A stretch of 22,743 bases of DNA. Source: Euplotes cf. woodruffi 2 WChen-2021. Its lineage: Eukaryota; Ciliophora; Spirotrichea; Euplotida; Euplotidae. The notes under the pieces were generated by a model. That model was not told where the DNA came from, did not search any database, and worked only from the letters and a program-made list of their open reading frames with translations. The stretch lies in the NCBI GenBank assembly GCA_021441665.1, contig JAGYYN010040375.1:1-22743 (forward strand). Reading direction: 5' to 3'. The first letter of the stretch is position 1. Every line of letters starts with the position of its first letter. Of the stretch, positions 19,202-22,743 are shown piece after piece. Position numbers and translations under genes: made by a program.

Positions 19202-21262
19202 CTACATGTCTTCTCTATTATTGAAGTCAAACTTATAGCTGTTTTTGTTCGCTTGAACATCTTCAATATGTGAGATTCCCGGGAGTATAATCGAGTTCGG
19301 CATGCCTCCTCTCATCTCATAGGGCATATTCTGATTCATCATCATTCCCTGCATAGATTTTCCGTAATGCATGCCCATGCCATCCTTTAAGTCGTCTTGT
19401 TGTTGGTGAGAGATCTGCTGGTTCTTCATCTGGTTCATCCAGTACATATTATCGTCCATGCGCATCCTTTGCATCTCCATAGGATGCCTCATGTCCATAG
19501 GATTTCCGTAGTTCTGCATATCGGCTTTGTAATACATCCTTGAGTTGTCGTATTCCATTCAAAGCGGGTTCATTACTCCTCCTCCATTCTTGCCTAAAAG
19601 CAAGGTGATGAGTGGCTTAGAGTCTTAACAATGACAAGCTTACCTTCATTCTGCCAAGACTGGTATCTCATTGCATATCCGTCCTGCATCATTTCATTTC
19701 TGTGGTAGTCCATGTTATCTACGAAAAATTGATTTTAGACTACAGACTGTTTGTTCACAAGACTCAAACTGCTTTAACTTATGTAACCATCAGTCCTGAT
19801 GGTCTGAAGAGAGAAATAATAATGCAGCAAATCATGTGCGGATTTGCTAATAGTTGAAAATTTATAAATTTTGATGATTTGTTAAATCTTAACCGCATTT
19901 TTAGATAATAAAAAACTTCCAACTTACTTTGCATGTAGTTGTCTTGATCAACCATATTATTCATCATATTGTCCTGCAGCATGTAGTCTCTTGGAGACAG
20001 TTTTTGGTTCAAAGGCACTCTTTTACCTGACGGCTTACCTGAACCTTGCGGACATATCAGCACGAATTCGTGCTTGTCAGCATTTCCATCAATATCGGGT
20101 TTCTGAGATGTTTGCTTATCGAAGCCTTTTACTTCAACGAGATAGTAATCCTTTCCAGGCCCTTTGACCATTTGTTCCTTTGATAGTCTTCTCGAGTCGA
20201 TTCTTAGCATGCTTGCTGCTTTTCTTCTCGAGCGAATCAGATACTCTTGATTTCTTTCATAAATGTAGTTTCTATCGAACTGCTCTTCATGGTCTAAAAT
20301 TATTAGTAAATCAATTACCTAATGGGTACATTTGAAGCAACGTATCTTCTGGAGTTAACGAAGACGGGCCTGAGTAGCTCATTATACACAGAGACATAGT
20401 ATTGAGGTCGGTCTCTAAAGCTGCTTTAACTCAGTCGTCATTTCCATCTAAAATACTGTAAGTTCTTGCAGTCGGAGTTGCAGCGTCGTCTAAATATTCT
20501 TTATTTTATGTCCTTAATATATCCGATGTTTTGGAATACTGTTTTATGCTCTCTTTGCTCGGCATGATGGTCAGTCTCATTCATTCTATTTTTCTCCTCT
20601 TGCTTTGGTAACATCATATAAGGATCGTTTATTTTAGTCTGTCGGTAGTAATTATTAATTGCGTCCATATTTGCCTGATTCCAGCTTTGATTGTACATAT
20701 ACTGATGTTCTTGAGGGCTTATGTCGCTTTTGTGCTCGACTTCTGAAACATGTTTAGTTTCCTCTTTATTTATCGTCCTTATCAACTTTGCCTTCAGACA
20801 TCCTCTGGCTTTGGATGTCTTGGAACTCGTCATCGCTTTCATCAAACACATAGTCGTCTAAGTACTGTGTTTTAATAGTATTTTCAGCTCTAAGTTCTCT
20901 AATGAAATCTTGGCTTTCTATATGTTCTTTTTCGAGTCTCTGGAAAAACTTCTGCGCATGGGACCGTGCCTGAGTTGAGCTTCTGGTGCCAACATACTGC
21001 TGTACCTTTCCCCAGTCCTTGCCGTATTTCTTGAGGGCTTCGATAAATTTTCTGTGTTCATTCTTATCCCACCTTCCTGTGCTGAACCTGCCGCTTCAGC
21101 TGCGGTTGTAGCTATCGCTGTATTCATGTTGGTTGTCATTCGGGTAGAGGTCTTGGCTTCCATCTTTACCTTGTTCTCACTTATCATGCTCGCGGTCGTT
21201 GTTTTCTTGCTGCTGCTCAATCTATTAATACACTCATTAGAGGCTAAACTTACTGACTTCAT
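19202..21262 (-). CDS. SHAQKYF-class single-repeat Myb protein; two +1 frameshifts, four introns
   Basis: 580 residues. Exon 1 is nine bases (ATG AAG TCA, 21262-21254), then a 32-nt intron; other introns are 20294-20318 (25 nt), 19719-19927 and 19594-19643. Phases agree and length is divisible by three with bases skipped at 20768 and 20503. Myb repeat at about 52-97: GRWDKNEHRKFIEALKKYG, DWGKVQQYVGTRSSTQAR, SHAQKFFQRL, with Trp54 and Trp73 as core aromatics and SHAQKFF for SHAQKYF. Such proteins bind DNA as transcription regulators in plants, amoebae and ciliates. After it come an acidic segment (FDESDDEFQD), a central region with DKHEFVLICPQGSGKPSGKR, and a Met/Asn/Gln-rich tail (MDMRHPMEMQRMRMDDNMYW) suited to protein contacts. 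Four in-frame UGA codons. Stop TAG 19202-19204. Confidence 0.88.
20501..20506 (-). other. +1 frameshift site AAA-TAA
   Basis: Skipping the T at 20503 joins NIGYIKDIK to KEYLDDAATPTARTYSILDG. The only nearby GT-AG pair has the wrong length. Confidence 0.8.
20766..20771 (-). other. +1 frameshift site AAA-TAA
   Basis: Skipping the T at 20768 joins EGKVDKDDK to KEETKHVSEVEHKSD. Confidence 0.8.
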
Positions 21263-21396
21263 TTTGTATTTAATTAATGCTTTCAAAAATAATTATAAAC
21301 TAATCCTATAATTTACACCTAATTTATTTTAATTCTTTTTTACCATTTTTAATTCATTATTCGATATAAATGCTTTTTTTTATTTAACAAAAAATT
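21263..21396. other. AT-rich leader of the Myb gene
   Basis: Upstream of the Myb start. Nearly pure A/T with no open frame; presumed 5' leader and promoter. Confidence 0.4.
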
Positions 21397-21615
21397 ATGG
21401 GTTTTTTAGCAGATTTTTGGTGGAAATTACGGTTTAATTTAGGATTTTTATATAGTGGCAATTGTTTTTGTGATGTTGAGGTTGTATGAGGAAGGGATAT
21501 ACTTTTTAGAATTTAAGGGATTTATGTATGTGAGGGTAGTTCATATGAACTGCGAGGTGGATGAGTAGTGAAGTACTTTACTGCTACTGATTTGAGATCG
21601 TCTTTCAGAACTCAT
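21397..21615. other. G+T-rich block open on both strands
   Basis: The plus strand is G/T-rich and the minus strand C/A-rich, unlike the purine-rich coding strands elsewhere here. Minus 21615-21448 is a 55-residue frame (MSSERRSQISSSKVLHYSS at its start, one UGA). Plus 21397-21516 is a 39-residue frame (MGFLADFWWKLRFNLGFLYS at its start, one UGA) that stays open past its TAA. At most one can be real. The block contains the perfect palindrome AGTTCATATGAACT (21538-21551) and a near-palindrome GTGAAGTACTTTAC (21568-21581). Confidence 0.35.
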
Positions 21616-21642
21616 TTTTTATTTTGAATATAAATAATATCA

Positions 21643-21943
21643 ATGTGCTATGAGAAAGAACATGGAATATTACATAAAGTTTTTAGTATTGAACCGTTAA
21701 AATTTAATGATGTAATTGATGTTTTTATTTGCTGATAGTTAATATTTTTTTCTGATGAGTTTAAAGGTAAATATTATATAGATATTTATTTTCCTTTAAT
21801 GTTAAATTTAATTATAGCTTTTAGAATATCCTTCAGTAAGAATTATGCATTTTTGTTATGTTAAATATCTTAAGTCATTTTCGATCAGATATATTGATCC
21901 AAATAAAATCATTGACTCCAAAAAACTGTTGTTTATTAAATAA
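21643..21943 (+). CDS. Possible small gene, unknown
   Basis: Candidate 71-residue product from exons 21643-21711, 21739-21766 and 21825-21943, joined by introns of 27 and 58 nt in matching phase. It starts MCYEKEHGILHKVFSIEPLK and continues with SDEFKEYPSVRIMHF and SIRYIDPNKIIDSKKLLF, ending AAA-TAA, beyond which the +1 frame stays open for 34 codons.  The AT-rich setting offers many chance splice sites, and the start lies 27 bp from the opposing minus-strand frame, so this is weak. No family recognised. Confidence 0.3.
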
Positions 21944-22236
21944 GGTACTTTATTTTAATATAAGAATTTCTTTCAATCAATTTCTCCATATATTAGTTTT
22001 CTTCTCAAGACATAAGCTTATGTAAAAAAGCACTTGTTATCATAGAAATGTATAAATTAACTTAAAAACTGCACGATTAGTTTACATTTAAGTAATTCCT
22101 TTTAAGTAACTATTTCCTTATAAATATTTTGATTATTTCAATATTCACAATGAACAAATTCATATAAATAATGGTTGCTAATAAAACACGATAAAAATAT
22201 ATCTAATTGAACGAATACATTATCCATGATTATTTA
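21944..22236. other. AT-rich intergenic region
   Basis: No firm gene. TATTTCAATA at 22134-22143 fits the breakage-site consensus. The cullin gene's 3' end lies just to the right. Confidence 0.4.
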
Positions 22237-22743
22237 TTAGGCTCTGTATAGATAAACTCTACGATCATCAGGATCTCTCATTAGGTAGTCTTTCTCGATG
22301 AGTCCTTCGATCTTCTGCTTGATCATTATCGACGTCGGCTGGAATATATTTGACAGAATCTTCATGACTTCGCTGATCAACTGGTTGTGTTCAAGCTTCT
22401 TCCTTGCCTTCATCACTCTAACTATTGTGGCTTCGATTAAGTGCTTTCTGTCGTCTTCAACTTTTGGCTCAACTTCTTTTTTGTCATTGTCCAGTTGGTC
22501 TTTTTGCGTCAGAAGAGGAACTTTCAGCTTGTGAAGCTTGTTTTTAAATCCATCGTTTACTTTTAACTGGTCGGTATCTCATAGATCGAATTCTTTTGTG
22601 TTTTTCAATAAAATCTTTGCTTTAATCAGTGACAGTACATGTCTTTTGTATTCATATTCAGGGGTAATTCTCAATTTTTGAGTCTGAATTTGCTGTGATG
22701 TCAGCTTCTCGTTTTCATTGAACAGCAAGAGCACAGCCATTTG
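22237..22743 (-). CDS. Cullin, C-terminal part (cut by window edge)
   Basis: 168 residues visible, C-terminal end with TAA at 22237-22239; the 5' part lies beyond the window. Cullins are scaffolds of RING E3 ubiquitin ligases; this end binds the RING protein and carries the NEDD8 site. Visible: QMAVLLLFNENEKLTSQQIQ (winged-helix A region), LKVNDGFKNKLHKLKVPLLT, then the neddylation domain VEDDRKHLIEATIVRVMKAR with the acceptor Lys in IVRVMKARKK, and the final winged helix IEGLIEKDYLMRDPDDRRVY then LYRA, where animal cullins end YxYVA or YSYLA. IKQKIEGLIEKDYL and VEDDRKH are closest by eye to CUL3-type sequences, but CUL1-type is not excluded. One in-frame UGA (FDL-UGA-DT). Confidence 0.93.

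Noticed and set aside
22298-22534. Hydrophobic plus-strand frame
   Set aside because: It is the complement of the cullin neddylation domain on the minus strand.
1-22743. CRISPR arrays, bacterial operons, rRNA or tRNA genes
   Set aside because: No regularly spaced repeats, ribosome binding sites or recognisable RNA gene sequences are present; the DNA is eukaryotic.

Overview
The window looks like nuclear DNA of a Euplotes-type spirotrich ciliate. Four things point there. (1) UGA is read as an amino acid about 25 times inside otherwise convincing genes, while UAA and UAG end genes. (2) At least ten genes' worth of continuity is only restored by a +1 shift of frame at a Lys codon followed by a stop (AAA-TAA, AAA-TAG, AAG-TAA), the hallmark of Euplotes obligatory frameshifting. 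(3) Many introns are only 24-36 nt, GT...AG. (4) Intergenic DNA is very AT-rich. UGA is taken as Cys because that is the known Euplotes assignment; the sequence alone does not exclude Trp. The window has no telomeric repeat array and carries about a dozen genes on both strands, which is unlike the 1-3 kb gene-sized macronuclear chromosomes of well-studied Euplotes. It is either germline (micronuclear) DNA or a species with long macronuclear chromosomes.  Layout: 16-4726 (+) a 1274-residue coiled-coil/disordered protein with repeated (C)TFxPxIN-type motifs, four frameshifts and five introns. 4876-5510 (+) a small single-pass membrane protein. 5849-6442 (-) a homeodomain-like protein. 6524-6718 (-) a short Cys-rich frame. 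6953/6972-7867 (-) a basic unknown protein, only 56 bp from the divergent 7924-11767 (+) gene, a second large disordered protein with a CTFEPKIN motif. 11768-12582 is AT-rich and holds a compact 174-bp TA-ended inverted-repeat element. 12583-14652 (+) is a DP-type (E2F partner) transcription factor. 14837-16694 (+) is an acidic coiled-coil protein, convergent (52 bp) with 16747-18162 (-), an Asn/Arg-rich unknown. 18438-18677 (-) is the spliceosomal Sm protein G. 19202-21262 (-) is a SHAQKYF-class Myb protein. 21263-22236 is ambiguous DNA with weak small-gene candidates. 22237-22743 (-) is the C-terminal part of a cullin cut by the window edge.  The genes do not form one pathway. They are ordinary eukaryotic housekeeping and regulatory genes (cell-cycle transcription, ubiquitin ligation, splicing, DNA-binding regulators) plus lineage-specific coiled-coil proteins. 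The interest lies in how they are decoded: frameshift sites, tiny introns and UGA codons are combined in single genes, so conventional ORF finding sees only fragments.
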